Positions 24,261 through 34,741 of a stretch of 43,654 nucleotides of DNA are shown here, one piece after another. The stretch covers positions 1 through 43,654 of the forward strand of contig CANJBZ010000031.1 in NCBI GenBank assembly GCA_947473475.1, written 5' to 3'. The translations under genes and the position numbers were made by a program. The DNA is from Alphaproteobacteria bacterium. Its GTDB lineage: Bacteria > Pseudomonadota > Alphaproteobacteria > Micropepsales > Micropepsaceae. Numbering within the stretch: the stretch's first letter is position 1; every line of letters begins with the position of its first letter. The notes beneath the pieces are model-generated. The model saw only the letters and a program-made list of their open reading frames with translations, did no database searches and was not told where the DNA came from.

Positions 24261-25811
24261 TTATTCCCACTCGATGGTGCCGGGGGGTTTGCTGGTCACG
24301 TCGTAGACGACGCGGTTGATGCCGCGTACTTCGTTGACGATGCGCGTGGCGGTGCGCGCGAGGAAGGCGTGCTCGAAGGGATAGGAATCCGCGGTCATGC
24401 CGTCCGATGAGGTGACGGCGCGCAAGGCGCAGACATAATCGTAAGTGCGGCCATCGCCCATGACGCCGACGGTCTTCACCGGCAGCAGCACCGCAAAGGC
24501 TTGCCAGATCACGTCGTACAGACCGGCTTTGCGAATTTCGTCGAGATAAACCACATCGGCTTTACGCAGGATATCCAGCTTCTCGCGCGTGATGGCGCCG
24601 GGAATGCGGATGGCGAGGCCCGGCCCTGGAAATGGGTGACGGCCGACGAACGCCGGCGGCAGGCCCAGCTCGCGGCCCAGCGCGCGCACTTCGTCCTTGA
24701 AGAGATCGCGCAACGGCTCGACCAGTTTCATGTGCATACGTTCGGGCAAGCCGCCGACATTGTGGTGCGATTTGATCGTCACCGACGGACCGCCCAGCGC
24801 GGAGACGCTTTCGATCACATCGGGATACAGCGTGCCCTGCGCGAGGAATTGCGCATCGCCGATTTTCTTGGCTTCCGCGTCGAACACATCGATGAACGTC
24901 GCGCCGATGATTTTGCGCTTGCGCTCGGGATCGTCCACGCCTTCCAGCCGCGACAGGAACAAATCCACCGCATCGGCATGGATCAGCGGAATGTTGTAGT
25001 GGCCGCGGAACAGCGAGACGACTTCGTCAGCTTCGCCGGCGCGCATCAAACCCGTATCGACAAAGATGCAGGTGAGCTGATCGCCGATCGCTTCGTGGAT
25101 CAGCACGGCGGCAACCGAGGAATCGACGCCTCCGGACAGGCCGCAGATGACGCGCCCCGTCCCCACCTGCTCGCGAATGCGGCGGATGGCTTCGGCGCGG
25201 AAGGCCTTCATGTTCCAATCCGGCGCGATGCCCGCGACGTTCTGCACGAAGTTGCGCAGCAGCTCGGCGCCGCGCGGGGTGTGCATCACCTCGGGGTGGA
25301 ATTGCAGGCCGTAAAATTTGCGCGCCTCGTCAGCGGTCGCGGCGAAGGGCGCGTGGCCGCTGATGGCGATGGCGTGCGTGCCTTCGGGCAGCGACACGAC
25401 GCGGTCGCCATGGCTCATCCAAACCTGATCCTTGACGCCGGCGGGCCATACGCCGTTGAACAGCGGGGATTGGCTGACGACCTCGATCTCCGCGCGGCCG
25501 AATTCGCGCTGGTCGTGCGAGGCTTCAACCCGGCCGCCCAATTGGGTGACCATGGTCTGCTGGCCGTAGCAGATGCCCAGCACCGGCACGCCGAGGGTAA
25601 ACACCCCTGCGGGCGCGCGTGGGCTGCCTTCGTCGCAGACGCTGGCGGGGCCGCCCGACAGAATCACCGCGCGCGGCGGCGGGCCAGACGCGAGGGCCGC
25701 TTCCGCCTTGTTAAAGGGGACTACTTCGCAATACACGCCGCTTTCGCGAACGCGCCGCACGATCAGCTGCGTTACTTGCGAGCCGAAATCAATGACCAAT
25801 ACCGGAGGCAT
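24261..25811 (-). CDS. guaA: GMP synthase (glutamine-hydrolysing)
   Basis: This 516-residue enzyme makes GMP from XMP, ATP and glutamine, the last step of guanine nucleotide synthesis. The N-terminal amidotransferase domain has Cys81 in GICYGQQ and His172 and Glu174 in QFHPEV. The ATP pyrophosphatase domain has the P-loop SGGVDSS (226-232). The C-terminal dimer domain has [12 protein letters not shown] and ends [13 protein letters not shown], the canonical end. It is the last gene of a run guaB, rsmB, TPR gene, guaA, 32 bases after the TPR gene. Confidence 0.98.
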   Translation of the reverse strand: MPPVLVIDFGSQVTQLIVRRVRESGVYCEVVPFNKAEAALASGPPPRAVILSGGPASVCDEGSPRAPAGVFTLGVPVLGICYGQQTMVTQLGGRVEASHDQREFGRAEIEVVSQSPLFNGVWPAGVKDQVWMSHGDRVVSLPEGTHAIAISGHAPFAATADEARKFYGLQFHPEVMHTPRGAELLRNFVQNVAGIAPDWNMKAFRAEAIRRIREQVGTGRVICGLSGGVDSSVAAVLIHEAIGDQLTCIFVDTGLMRAGEADEVVSLFRGHYNIPLIHADAVDLFLSRLEGVDDPERKRKIIGATFIDVFDAEAKKIGDAQFLAQGTLYPDVIESVSALGGPSVTIKSHHNVGGLPERMHMKLVEPLRDLFKDEVRALGRELGLPPAFVGRHPFPGPGLAIRIPGAITREKLDILRKADVVYLDEIRKAGLYDVIWQAFAVLLPVKTVGVMGDGRTYDYVCALRAVTSSDGMTADSYPFEHAFLARTATRIVNEVRGINRVVYDVTSKPPGTIEWE

Positions 25812-25843
25812 GGCCGGAACCTAGTGAGCGAAAGGGTGCGTGT

Positions 25844-26323
25844 CTACCGGGTCGGCGGAGAGTTCAGCGCTTTTTCCACCAAAGCCGTTTCCGGGCAGGC
25901 CGCGCCGCAGGACCGCTTCAAGATTTCGTGCTGGGCTTGCGCCCCGGCACGGTTGCCTGCCGCCAGATCGAGCAGCGCCAACCCCTGAAGGGCGGGCGCA
26001 TAGGCGGGTTGGACGTCCAGAGCCAGATTGAAGTAACGCGTGGCGAGTTCGGGCTGGTCGTTATGGACGAAATGCTCGGCCAGCTTTTCGTAGGGCACTG
26101 GGTCGCCGGGATTGTAGATGATGGCCGATTGATAGAGCTGGACCACCGATTCGAGGTCGCCTTTCTGGGAGGCCTGATCGGCGGCCTTCAGAAAATAGCC
26201 TTCATCGAACATCTGGTTGGCCATTCCGGCTGTGGTCTGTGCCACGCTGGGCGCGACGGGGAAAACCGCCCCGGCCAGGGACATCATCACAGCTGCGACG
26301 GAAATGGCTCCGAACCGGTTCAT
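25844..26323 (-). CDS. Secreted TPR-repeat protein
   Basis: This 159-residue protein has a signal peptide (MNRFGAISVAAVMMSLAGAV, cleavage probably after SVAQ near residue 29). The mature part has about three tetratricopeptide-like helix pairs: LKAADQASQKGDLESVVQLYQSA, PYEKLAEHFVHNDQPELATRYFN, and ALQGLALLDLAAGNRAGAQAQHE. A pair of cysteines (CGAAC) near the C-terminus could form a disulfide. The function is unknown. It lies between rsmB (30-base gap) and guaA (32-base gap), so it is probably on the same transcript. Confidence 0.8.
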   Translation of the reverse strand: MNRFGAISVAAVMMSLAGAVFPVAPSVAQTTAGMANQMFDEGYFLKAADQASQKGDLESVVQLYQSAIIYNPGDPVPYEKLAEHFVHNDQPELATRYFNLALDVQPAYAPALQGLALLDLAAGNRAGAQAQHEILKRSCGAACPETALVEKALNSPPTR

Positions 26324-26353
26324 TCCAATTCCCTCTAGGCGGGCGCTAAGCCT

Positions 26354-27625
26354 CTAATCCGTCGCCATGATACAGACAAAAAAACCATCCGTGCCGGTTT
26401 TTCGCGGGCTTGCCGTAAATTTCTCGCGCGTTCCGGGCGGCGGCGGCGTGCCCACAGCCGAGGTCCAGACTTCGGCCGCAGAGATGACGCGGAAGACCGG
26501 ATTACGGGCAAGGAAGGCATCCACGATGTCGGCGTTCTCGCACGGCAGCAGCGAGCACGTGGCATAGACCAGCCGCCCGCCAGGCTTGGTGTGGCGCGCG
26601 CCGTCATCGATGAGCCAGGCTTGCAGGGCGTTGAGTTCCTTAAGGCGCTCGGACGTGAGCCGCCATTTGCTCTCGGGAGAACGCCGCCACGCACCGGAGC
26701 CGGTACAGGGGGAATCGACCAGCACGACGTCGAACTTGCCATCGCCCCAGACCGGGCCGCCGCGCTGGTCTGCCGCCATGATGATGTGGGTTCCGGCGCG
26801 GCGCGCGCGCGGCCCGAGTTGATTCAGACGGCCGGGATCGGAATCGAAGGCGAGAATGGAGCCTTTGTTCTGCATGGCCGCCGCGAGCGCCAAGGATTTG
26901 CCCCCTGCCCCGGCGGCCAGATCGAGTACGCACTGGCCGGGTTTGACGTCGCACAGCACCGCGGCGATTTGTGAGGACTCATCCTGAAATTCGAAAGCAC
27001 CGGTCTGGAAGAATTGCGTCTGTTGCAGCGACGACAAACCTTCGGCGGATGGAATGCGGATTCCTTGCGGCGCGTACGGCGTGGGATCGGCATTGATCCC
27101 GAGCGAGCGCAAGCCGACCAGCATGTCATGACGCGACGCGCGCAACGTGTTGACGCGCAAATCTACGGGCGCGCGAGACTGCATCGCACGCATTTCTTCG
27201 AGCAGATCATCACCGAACGCGCGCGTGAGTTCGGGTTCGAGCCACGCCGGAAATTCGCCCTCCACATGCAACGGCGGCGGATCAGCCGGCACAGTGTCGA
27301 CAATGCTGTGCTCCTCATCCGTCAGCGGCGATGGACCGTAGGCGCCCGCGGAGAACAACTGCGCAATCGCGTCGGGCGTTTGGCCTTCGTGCAGAAGACT
27401 TCCGATGGTGAGCGCGCGGGACTGTTCGCTTTGCATACGCCATGCGGCATATGCACGATGGCGCAGAACCTCGTAGACGCGCCCCGATACCGCGGCACGG
27501 TCTTTCGAGCCCATGAAGTGGCGCTTGCGAAACCAGTCGCGCAACATGCGGTCGGCAGGCATCGCCGTCGCATTGAGCGCGTCGAGAATTTCAATGGCGG
27601 CTTGAATTCGGGCAGCAGGAGTCAT
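26354..27625 (-). CDS. rsmB: RsmB-type rRNA (cytosine-5) methyltransferase
   Basis: This 423-residue protein of the NOL1/NOP2/Sun family methylates cytosine in 16S rRNA with S-adenosylmethionine. The first 130 residues form the NusB-like RNA-binding domain. The Rossmann part has VLDLAAGAGGKSLALAA for cofactor binding, and the two conserved cysteines are Cys307 in DSPCTGSGAW and Cys357 in YATCSLLPCEN, where the second is the nucleophile. Some alphaproteobacterial paralogues of this form have other RNA targets, so the exact base is inferred. It lies between guaB and guaA, an order I know from other alphaproteobacteria. Confidence 0.88.
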   Translation of the reverse strand: MTPAARIQAAIEILDALNATAMPADRMLRDWFRKRHFMGSKDRAAVSGRVYEVLRHRAYAAWRMQSEQSRALTIGSLLHEGQTPDAIAQLFSAGAYGPSPLTDEEHSIVDTVPADPPPLHVEGEFPAWLEPELTRAFGDDLLEEMRAMQSRAPVDLRVNTLRASRHDMLVGLRSLGINADPTPYAPQGIRIPSAEGLSSLQQTQFFQTGAFEFQDESSQIAAVLCDVKPGQCVLDLAAGAGGKSLALAAAMQNKGSILAFDSDPGRLNQLGPRARRAGTHIIMAADQRGGPVWGDGKFDVVLVDSPCTGSGAWRRSPESKWRLTSERLKELNALQAWLIDDGARHTKPGGRLVYATCSLLPCENADIVDAFLARNPVFRVISAAEVWTSAVGTPPPPGTREKFTASPRKTGTDGFFVCIMATD

Positions 27626-27748
27626 GCCCCAGAGTTACCACGATTCCTGTATTCCACGGGTAATGCGCGGCTACCTTCGCCGTTACCCGGCGTGTGTGCG
27701 CGATGGGGCGCGCGGTTCCGCTTTAATGCGGACGGCCAATTGATGCCG

Positions 27749-29227
<1,479 letters not shown>

Positions 29228-29338
29228 TTAGACTGCCGCCTTTTCAAGGTGCAGGCCGTAACATCGGGAGCGGTTCATAGCAAGAGCGGAGCGCCACAAT
29301 GCCGGTGCAACATTCGCTTCGCAACGGCACGCGGCCGG

Positions 29339-29378
29339 AAAAAACCAAGGCATGATCCGGTTTTGAACCGGATCATGC
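29339..29378 (-). terminator. Strong intrinsic terminator after the PRC-barrel gene
   Basis: A perfect 13-bp stem has arms GCATGATCCGGTT (29350-29362) and AACCGGATCATGC (29366-29378) around a three-base loop. Read on the minus strand it is followed after five bases by TTTTTT (29344-29339). It begins 25 bases after the PRC-barrel stop and insulates guaB. Confidence 0.8.
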
Positions 29379-29402
29379 ATCAGCCACAATTTGCGGTTTG
29401 GG

Positions 29403-29798
29403 TCAGATTACGGCGTAGGGGCGATAGTGCTCGTCGATTTCGCCACGCATGCCGGGCGTCCATTCCCAACTGTCTTTGTCAGCGTAGCGCGGGGCGCCTT
29501 CAAGCTGCTCGCGCGTGATGTTCACGAGATAGCCGCCCTTATCTACGTCATACTTCAGCATCGACCACGGCAAAGGATAGTGGTCAGTGCCCATTCCCCA
29601 AAAGCCACCGAAACTCAGCACGGCATAGGACACGCGGCCGCTGATCTTCTCGATCATCACGTTCACGATGCTGCCGATCTTGTCGCCATCCGGTCCGTAG
29701 ACCGAGGCGCCTTCGACTTTGTCGCTGGCAATTAAAGTTGAGGTTTCGTCACGCGCTACGTCGCGGTCACGATTCATGTCTGTGTAAGTGGTCGCCAT
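29403..29798 (-). CDS. PRC-barrel domain protein
   Basis: This 131-residue protein has a single PRC-barrel: TLIASDKVEGASVYGPDGDKIGSI, VNVMIEKISGRVSYAVLSFGGFWGMG and YPLPWSMLKYD. The closing part (PGMRGEIDEHYRPY) is common in alphaproteobacterial stress-related members. There is no signal peptide. AGGAG is placed seven bases before the ATG at 29798. Such barrels bind proteins or small molecules, and the role of free-standing ones is not settled. Its transcript ends at the strong hairpin. It is separated from hicB by 111 bases holding no gene. Confidence 0.88.
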   Translation of the reverse strand: MATTYTDMNRDRDVARDETSTLIASDKVEGASVYGPDGDKIGSIVNVMIEKISGRVSYAVLSFGGFWGMGTDHYPLPWSMLKYDVDKGGYLVNITREQLEGAPRYADKDSWEWTPGMRGEIDEHYRPYAVI

Positions 29799-29909
29799 GT
29801 CTTTTCTCCTTAGCCCCCGTTACCCCAAGGAACGTGCGCGGGCACTGCCCAGTTCCGGGCTCAGCCTGCGATATCGTCAGAAACAACGCGCTCTCGCGCA
29901 CGGAGGGGA

Positions 29910-30134
29910 TTAGGATGCGAGCGCCAAATGCGACGATGCGCTCGGAACGGGGCGTCCCAACCTCTGCGCTTCTTCTATCCAGGCTGAGATGGCATCCTCG
30001 ATAGCGCGCGCTGCCTCTGCCCGAGTCTCCCCGTCTGACATACAGCCGGGCAAATCGGGAACAGTCGCTAGAAAGCCACCGCCGTCATCCTCTGACAATG
30101 GCTCAATGATAACTGCATAATCACGCCCGGCCAT
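29910..30134 (-). CDS. hicB: HicB-type antitoxin
   Basis: This protein of about 74 residues has the partial RNase H-like fold of Hic[38 protein letters not shown], and AARAIEDAISAWIEEAQRLG. The ATG at 30134 has GGAGG five bases before it, and an earlier in-frame ATG at 30155 lacks this. With that start it overlaps hicA by 14 bases. HicB neutralises HicA and usually represses the operon through a C-terminal DNA-binding domain. Here the protein ends soon after the fold (PSASSHLALAS), so no full DNA-binding domain is visible. Confidence 0.88.
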   Translation of the reverse strand: MAGRDYAVIIEPLSEDDGGGFLATVPDLPGCMSDGETRAEAARAIEDAISAWIEEAQRLGRPVPSASSHLALAS

Positions 30135-30372
30135 CTCGGCCTCCAATTCCATCAATAAAGCGTACCAGCTTTCGAATATAAACCGGCTTCACCGGGCGGC
30201 GAAACGGTACGGTTAAGATTTCAGATTGTCCTGGATGGGATATTTTGTAATGCGAACCGCCACCACGTGGCGGAAGGCAACTCACACCATGAGTGGTGCA
30301 AACACTCTCGATGTCGCGGATTTTCCAATCCGATGCCGGATTCCGGCGCATGCGATCCAGCAGATCGCTCAT
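30121..30372 (-). CDS. hicA: HicA-type mRNA interferase toxin
   Basis: This 83-residue protein has the double-stranded RNA-binding-like fold of HicA toxins, with the catalytic His in [11 protein letters not shown] (about residue 42) and the closing [15 protein letters not shown] helix. HicA cleaves mRNA and tmRNA. The longer form starting [22 protein letters not shown] is typical of one alphaproteobacterial subfamily. The ATG (30370-30372) overlaps the TGA of rlmE as ATGA, so the toxin gene is translationally coupled to a housekeeping gene and has no room for its own leader. Confidence 0.9.
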   Translation of the reverse strand: MSDLLDRMRRNPASDWKIRDIESVCTTHGVSCLPPRGGGSHYKISHPGQSEILTVPFRRPVKPVYIRKLVRFIDGIGGRDGRA

Positions 30373-31043
30373 TGTGGTCTGAAGCCCAGCGCGACGAGGT
30401 AGAGCTCCACGGATTCGGCGCGGGACGCGGGCGGTTTGACGTGGCGTACTTCGCGAAACGATTTTTTGAGACGCATCAGCAGCTCGGGCGCCGCACCGCC
30501 TTGGAAGACTTTGCCAATGAACGTGCCGCCGGGCTTCAGCACCTCTTCCGCAAATTCCAACGCGATTTCGAATAACGCGGTTGTGCGCAGGTGATCGGTC
30601 GTCCGGTGGCCAGTGGTCGGCGCCGCCATATCGGACAATACGACATCGGCAAGGCCTTCCAGGGCCGCCCGAATGGCCTTCGGGGCTTCGTCCGCCATGA
30701 TGTCCAGTTGCATCAAGGTTACGCCCGGAATCGGCTCGATTTCGAGCACATCAAGACCGACGACGCTTCCCTTGGCGCCAATTCGGGCGCGCGCCACCTG
30801 GCTCCAACCGCCGGGCGCCGCACCCAGATCGAGCACGCGGGCCCCGGGCTTCAGAAAGCGGAACTTGTCGTCCAGCTCGACCAGTTTGAACGCCGCCCGC
30901 GAGCGGTAGCCTTTGGACTTGGCTTCCGCGACATAGGGATCGTTGAGCTGGCGTTCGAGCCAGCGCGCGGACGATACCGTCAGCCCTTTGTTGCGGACAC
31001 GCACATGCAGGCCTCGGCCTGACCCGCCCGGCTTCTTCTGCAT
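30369..31043 (-). CDS. rlmE: 23S rRNA (uridine-2'-O) methyltransferase RlmE
   Basis: This protein of about 224 residues (FtsJ/RrmJ) methylates the ribose of U2552 of 23S rRNA in the late large subunit. The K-D-K-E tetrad is visible: Lys in [14 protein letters not shown], Asp in [13 protein letters not shown], Lys in [11 protein letters not shown], and Glu in [14 protein letters not shown]. The cofactor site is [14 protein letters not shown] chose the Met at 31043 ([11 protein letters not shown]). The frame runs on to 31295, but that is the ppx gene out of frame. The start overlaps the ppx stop by one base in TAATG. Its end is complete. Confidence 0.96.
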   Translation of the reverse strand: MQKKPGGSGRGLHVRVRNKGLTVSSARWLERQLNDPYVAEAKSKGYRSRAAFKLVELDDKFRFLKPGARVLDLGAAPGGWSQVARARIGAKGSVVGLDVLEIEPIPGVTLMQLDIMADEAPKAIRAALEGLADVVLSDMAAPTTGHRTTDHLRTTALFEIALEFAEEVLKPGGTFIGKVFQGGAAPELLMRLKKSFREVRHVKPPASRAESVELYLVALGFRPQ

Positions 31044-32143
31044 TATTGCCGGCTCTCGGAATGAGGTGCTTCGGATTCCCGCAAAAGCGCGATCAGAATG
31101 CCTTCCCGCAAGCCCCGGTCGGCGACGCGCAGCGTGCCGCACGGCCAGTTCTCCATGATGGCGCTGAGAATGGCGCAGCCCGGAAGGATCAAATCGGCGC
31201 GGTCGGCGCCAATACACGGAATTGCGGCGCGGTCGCCGAAATCGCGTGTGACGATGTTTTCCGTGATACGCAGAATGTCGTCGCGTTTCAGCCACTGGCC
31301 ATCGATGCGGCTGCGCTCATAGCGCTTCAACCCCAGCTTTATGCCGGCCAGGGTCGTCAGGGTCCCCGAAGTTCCCAGCAGATGATATCGCTCGGAATTG
31401 AACACATCGGTGCCAAGATCGATCTTCATGGCCGCGAAGACCGCGTCGAGTTCCGCGCGCATGGCTTGAAAGCTTGCCGCTTTGAGTTCGCGCCCGCCGT
31501 GACGTTCCGCCAATTTCACAACGCCGACCGGCGCGGAAGTCCAGGCCAAAATCTCGTGGCGGGGCCCCCCATGGGCGCCGTTGCGCCGCACGAGGATCAG
31601 TTCGGTCGAGCCACCGCCGATGTCGAAGATGAGAGCGCCGTCAAAATCGCGGCCGATTAACTGCAAGCAGCCGGCAGCCGCAAGGCGCGCCTCTTCTTCC
31701 GGGGTTACGATGATGAGGTGAATGCCCGCTTCCAGCTCGGCGCGCTTCACGAGGTCCTGCGCATTCGCGGCGCGGCGGCAAGCCTCGGTGGCAATGGCTT
31801 TCACATGGGTTACTTTTCGGCGCTCCAGCCGCAAGGCGCACACTTTCAGCGCGGCGATTGTACGATTGAGCGCGGCTTCGGTGATTTCGCCCGTGCGTTC
31901 CAGGCTTTCGCCCAGCCGGACATTGGCCGTGTACGAGTCGATCACGCGCGGAACGGATCCGGCGCGCGTTCCGCCATTGGCATATTTGTCGGGCACCGCG
32001 ATCAGCAGGCGGCAGGCATTCGTGCCCACATCGATCGCACCCAGAACCGTCGTACCATTGGCGTGGACACGCGGACCCGGCCCACCCCGCCGGCGGCGGT
32101 GATAGGGATGGCGATTCTTTCCGGCGCGCTCCGCGGCCAGCAC
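31043..32143 (-). CDS. ppx: Ppx/GppA family exopolyphosphatase or pppGpp phosphatase
   Basis: This 366-residue actin-fold phosphatase has the two phosphate loops [15 protein letters not shown] and [15 protein letters not shown], with TEACRRAAN and [12 protein letters not shown] between and after. It lacks the long C-terminal HD domain of the enteric enzymes, as is usual for short Ppx/GppA proteins of alphaproteobacteria. Substrate choice between polyphosphate and pppGpp cannot be read. The start is GTG at 32143, preceded by GGGGAGGAGG. The first 30 residues are basic ([11 protein letters not shown]) and may be disordered. It leads the ppx, rlmE, hicA, hicB string. Confidence 0.9.
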   Translation of the reverse strand: MLAAERAGKNRHPYHRRRRGGPGPRVHANGTTVLGAIDVGTNACRLLIAVPDKYANGGTRAGSVPRVIDSYTANVRLGESLERTGEITEAALNRTIAALKVCALRLERRKVTHVKAIATEACRRAANAQDLVKRAELEAGIHLIIVTPEEEARLAAAGCLQLIGRDFDGALIFDIGGGSTELILVRRNGAHGGPRHEILAWTSAPVGVVKLAERHGGRELKAASFQAMRAELDAVFAAMKIDLGTDVFNSERYHLLGTSGTLTTLAGIKLGLKRYERSRIDGQWLKRDDILRITENIVTRDFGDRAAIPCIGADRADLILPGCAILSAIMENWPCGTLRVADRGLREGILIALLRESEAPHSESRQ

Positions 32144-32305
32144 GGCCTCCTCCCCTTTTTTTTGAGCTTGGCGTTTCGCAAGGCTTCGCGCAACCCGAAT
32201 TGCCGCACTTTGATGACGGTTTCTCTGCGTACCCCGTCCCAGATTGCCCGGAGAGCCGGTTCTCGATAACGTCCTCAGGTGGGAAAAGAGCTAGCGGGGC
32301 TCACA

Positions 32306-33226
32306 ATGCGTCACCTGACTAAACAGTCGCTCAGCGCCTTGATGGGAACCGTCTTGCTTGGCCTGCTGGGCCCCGCGTCCACGGCCCCCGCCGCGCCTGC
32401 TCCCGCGGCCCAGGCGCCGCTGGAAGTCGATGTCGCGCTCGTGCTCGCCATCGATGCCTCAGGCAGCATCGACTATCAGGAAGCCGAGCTCCAGCGCAAA
32501 GGCATTGCCGAGGCCTTTCTCAGCAAGGAAGTGCTGCAGGCAATCCAGGCCGGTTCGCTTGGACGCATCGGGGTTGCAGCCGTCTACTTCTCCAGCCGCC
32601 AATATGGCGTGATGAGCGTGCCGGTGAATTGGACGATTATCCGCGATCAGAAGACTGCGGAGGAATTCGTCAAGAAGCTTGTCGCGGCCCCCCGCCAGTC
32701 CGCGCGCGGAACTTCGATCTCCGACGCGCTGGAGCTTTCGGAGCGGCTGCTGGAGATCGGGCCATACCGCTCGGCCAAACAGGTGATCGATGTCTCCGGC
32801 GATGGCTCAAACAATGCCGGACGGAGCGTGACCGAAGTCCGCGACGAAGTGCTGGCCAAGAGCATCACAATCAATGCGCTTCCGATCATCGACGACTCGA
32901 CGCAGCAGGATTTGGACAAATATTTCGAAGGCTGTGTCATCGGCGGTCCCGGATCGTTCGTGATCCCGGCGAAAGGGTTCGGCGATTTTGCCCGCGCGAT
33001 GCGTCGCAAGCTGATCCTGGAAATTTCCGGCCTGACGCCCAAGGAGATGCCCGTGAAAGAACCATTGCTGAAGAAAGTTGCGGCCACCACGGCCCCGGCG
33101 CGTCCGGCGGCGCGCGGCGGCTTTGTGGCGCGCAATCCGCCCTATCCGGGCGGCTGCGATTTTCCGATGTTCGGCGGCTTCGGCGGATTCAATTTCGGCA
33201 ACGGGTTTAATTTGCCGGAACGCTGA
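32306..33226 (+). CDS. DUF1194 (VWA-like) secreted protein
   Basis: This protein of about 306 residues has a signal peptide (LTKQSLSALMGTVLLGLLGP, then an Ala/Pro-rich stretch). The main part is a von Willebrand A-type domain with the metal-site motif AIDASGSIDYQE, DVSGDGSNNAG, and a region TSISDALELSERLLE, matching DUF1194. The C-terminal tail (GGFGGFNFGNGFN) is rich in Gly and Phe. I prefer the ATG at 32306 to a GTG at 32279, because it starts the signal peptide directly. Its role is unknown; such proteins probably bind partners in the periplasm. It diverges from ppx and converges on an amidohydrolase remnant. Confidence 0.87.
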   Translation: MRHLTKQSLSALMGTVLLGLLGPASTAPAAPAPAAQAPLEVDVALVLAIDASGSIDYQEAELQRKGIAEAFLSKEVLQAIQAGSLGRIGVAAVYFSSRQYGVMSVPVNWTIIRDQKTAEEFVKKLVAAPRQSARGTSISDALELSERLLEIGPYRSAKQVIDVSGDGSNNAGRSVTEVRDEVLAKSITINALPIIDDSTQQDLDKYFEGCVIGGPGSFVIPAKGFGDFARAMRRKLILEISGLTPKEMPVKEPLLKKVAATTAPARPAARGGFVARNPPYPGGCDFPMFGGFGGFNFGNGFNLPER

Positions 33227-33230
33227 GTTC

Positions 33231-33446
33231 TCAAATCTCGCGGCGCGTGACGAGACGGCTGACCGTTCCGCCCATCACGAGGCGCGTCTCCCGTTCGTTC
33301 AATTCATCGGTGACGCCCTCATCGCCGGCGACGGTGGCGACCAGATCTTTGTAGGAACCACGCAGTTTGAAGATCGGCCAATCGGTGCCGAAAATCAGCT
33401 TGTGGTTCAGCTTGCGGGCGAACAGATGGCGCAAGCTTCCGTCCAT
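33231..33446 (-). pseudogene. C-terminal remnant of an amidohydrolase gene
   Basis: The frame of 71 codons reads LRHLFARKLNHKLIFGTDWPIF and later TRLVMGGTVSRLV, which is the last strand, metal Asp (GTDWP) and final helix of amidohydrolase-2 family enzymes of about 300 residues. The first three quarters, with the HxH metal site, are missing, and the sequence upstream (33447-33503) does not continue it in any frame. No ribosome binding site is present. An intact family member lies at 36084-36962 but is only distantly similar, so this is not its duplicate. Confidence 0.7.
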
Positions 33447-33503
33447 ATCCTACACGCATAAGGACGGGACACCCTGGGCTTAGACGGCGCGCGCGACCGC
33501 GGC

Positions 33504-34394
33504 CTAAAAATCCAGTTTTGCGGCCGCGGGCAAATCCGGATCGTCGATAATGCCGAAATTGTGCACGTTCTCGGCGCAGACGCGCTCCGGCCACGGCCCG
33601 ATGTTGCGCCGGTATGTCACCACACCAGACCAGGGCATGGTGAATGTCTTGGGGTCTTCGACGGTGAATGTGAGCTGTAAGCCCGGACCGCGGTAATCGG
33701 GATCCACCGCGTAGCCAACCTGAATCCGCCCATATTCTTTTTCGTTCTTCGCCATCGCCGCTTCCGCTTCGTCATGCGGGATCATACGGAACCGCTCGAC
33801 GAGGTGGAGCGTATCGGAATATGGCGTGCCATAGCGATCCGCCATCGAATAGGGACCGGCTTTGATGCCGACCGTATCCACGACCAGCGTGCCGCCTTCG
33901 AAATGGCCGACGGAGTCACCGCCCCAGGATGGGGTGACATGCGCCGGATGGCTCTCGTTCAGACGTATGCGCCGAATTTGGTTGCTGTAGCTGTAGACGA
34001 TCAGGATACGGCCTGGCTGCTGAATGATCTGCGTTTCTTGAATTTTGAAAATATAGGGCGGGGATTCCGGCCAGCATTCCGTTTCGGAATCCGGCACGCC
34101 GGTTGACCGCGCCTTTTCTCCGAAACGCTTGACGGCTTCGGCGGCCTCCGGCCGCAGGATCGGACTGGTGTAATCGCCCGATTGCGAGTTGCGGCTGGGC
34201 GCCCCTGAGGGAAGCCTCATACGCTCGATCGGCCCTGCTCCTGACGCAGGACGCTCATACGGAATTGAGCTGCGGCCCCACAATCCGGAAAAGTCGGGCG
34301 CCGTTGCGTTTGCATCCGCTCCGCGCGATGCCTCAGGCGCAACAATCGCCGCCAGCACTGCGAAACCGGCGGCAACCGCCAACGACATCTTCAT
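33504..34394 (-). CDS. Secreted protein, paralogue of the one at 37702-38544
   Basis: The start at 34394 opens a signal peptide (MKMSLAVAAGFAVLAAIVA) and has GAGGAA before it. The longer frame to 34508 is less likely. The mature protein, about 275 residues, belongs to a family of secreted proteins of unknown function that I know from soil bacteria. The signature is IRLNESHPAHVTPSWGGDS, VGHFEGGTLVVDTVG, GTPYSDTLHLVERFRMI, and FTMPWSG near the end. The same blocks occur in the paralogue 3.3 kb away. The Trp- and Tyr-rich beta pattern suggests a beta-sandwich or small barrel. No catalytic motif is known to me. Confidence 0.8.
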   Translation of the reverse strand: MKMSLAVAAGFAVLAAIVAPEASRGADANATAPDFSGLWGRSSIPYERPASGAGPIERMRLPSGAPSRNSQSGDYTSPILRPEAAEAVKRFGEKARSTGVPDSETECWPESPPYIFKIQETQIIQQPGRILIVYSYSNQIRRIRLNESHPAHVTPSWGGDSVGHFEGGTLVVDTVGIKAGPYSMADRYGTPYSDTLHLVERFRMIPHDEAEAAMAKNEKEYGRIQVGYAVDPDYRGPGLQLTFTVEDPKTFTMPWSGVVTYRRNIGPWPERVCAENVHNFGIIDDPDLPAAAKLDF

Positions 34395-34741
34395 CGAACA
34401 TTCCTCGGGTTGCATTCGCCGGAGCGCTACAAATATCGCGGAGCGCACCAGCCGGCAATCATGGGCAAAGGCCCTTAAGGGGCCAATCCAAACCTCGCCG
34501 CCCGCCATAAGCTTTGGCTATATTACCTCGGCGCATTCTGAGCCGTTCTCCATGCCGGATTTCGACAGCCTGCCGAGTCTTTCCCCGCGCATGTAGCACT
34601 GCCCCGCCGGACATATGGGGTAGCCACGCGGACGAACTGGCAGCCCACCGCTTTGCAGGAACGCTTTTTGGCGCTGTTGATCCAACACGGACGCCGCGCA
34701 GCGGTGGCCAGCCCTGCCCCGGCCCTGGGTGCATTGGCGCC
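34395..34741. other. Gene-free interval between the symporter and secreted-protein genes
   Basis: In these 347 bases I find no credible gene. There is one small stem, GGCCC-TTAAG-GGGCC, near 34468. Since both flanking genes lie on the minus strand, the interval should contain the symporter terminator and the promoter of the secreted protein, but neither could be fixed. Confidence 0.5.

Noticed and set aside
24501-25988. 495-codon + strand frame opposite guaA
   Set aside because: guaA is certain, and the antisense product resembles nothing and has shadow-like composition.
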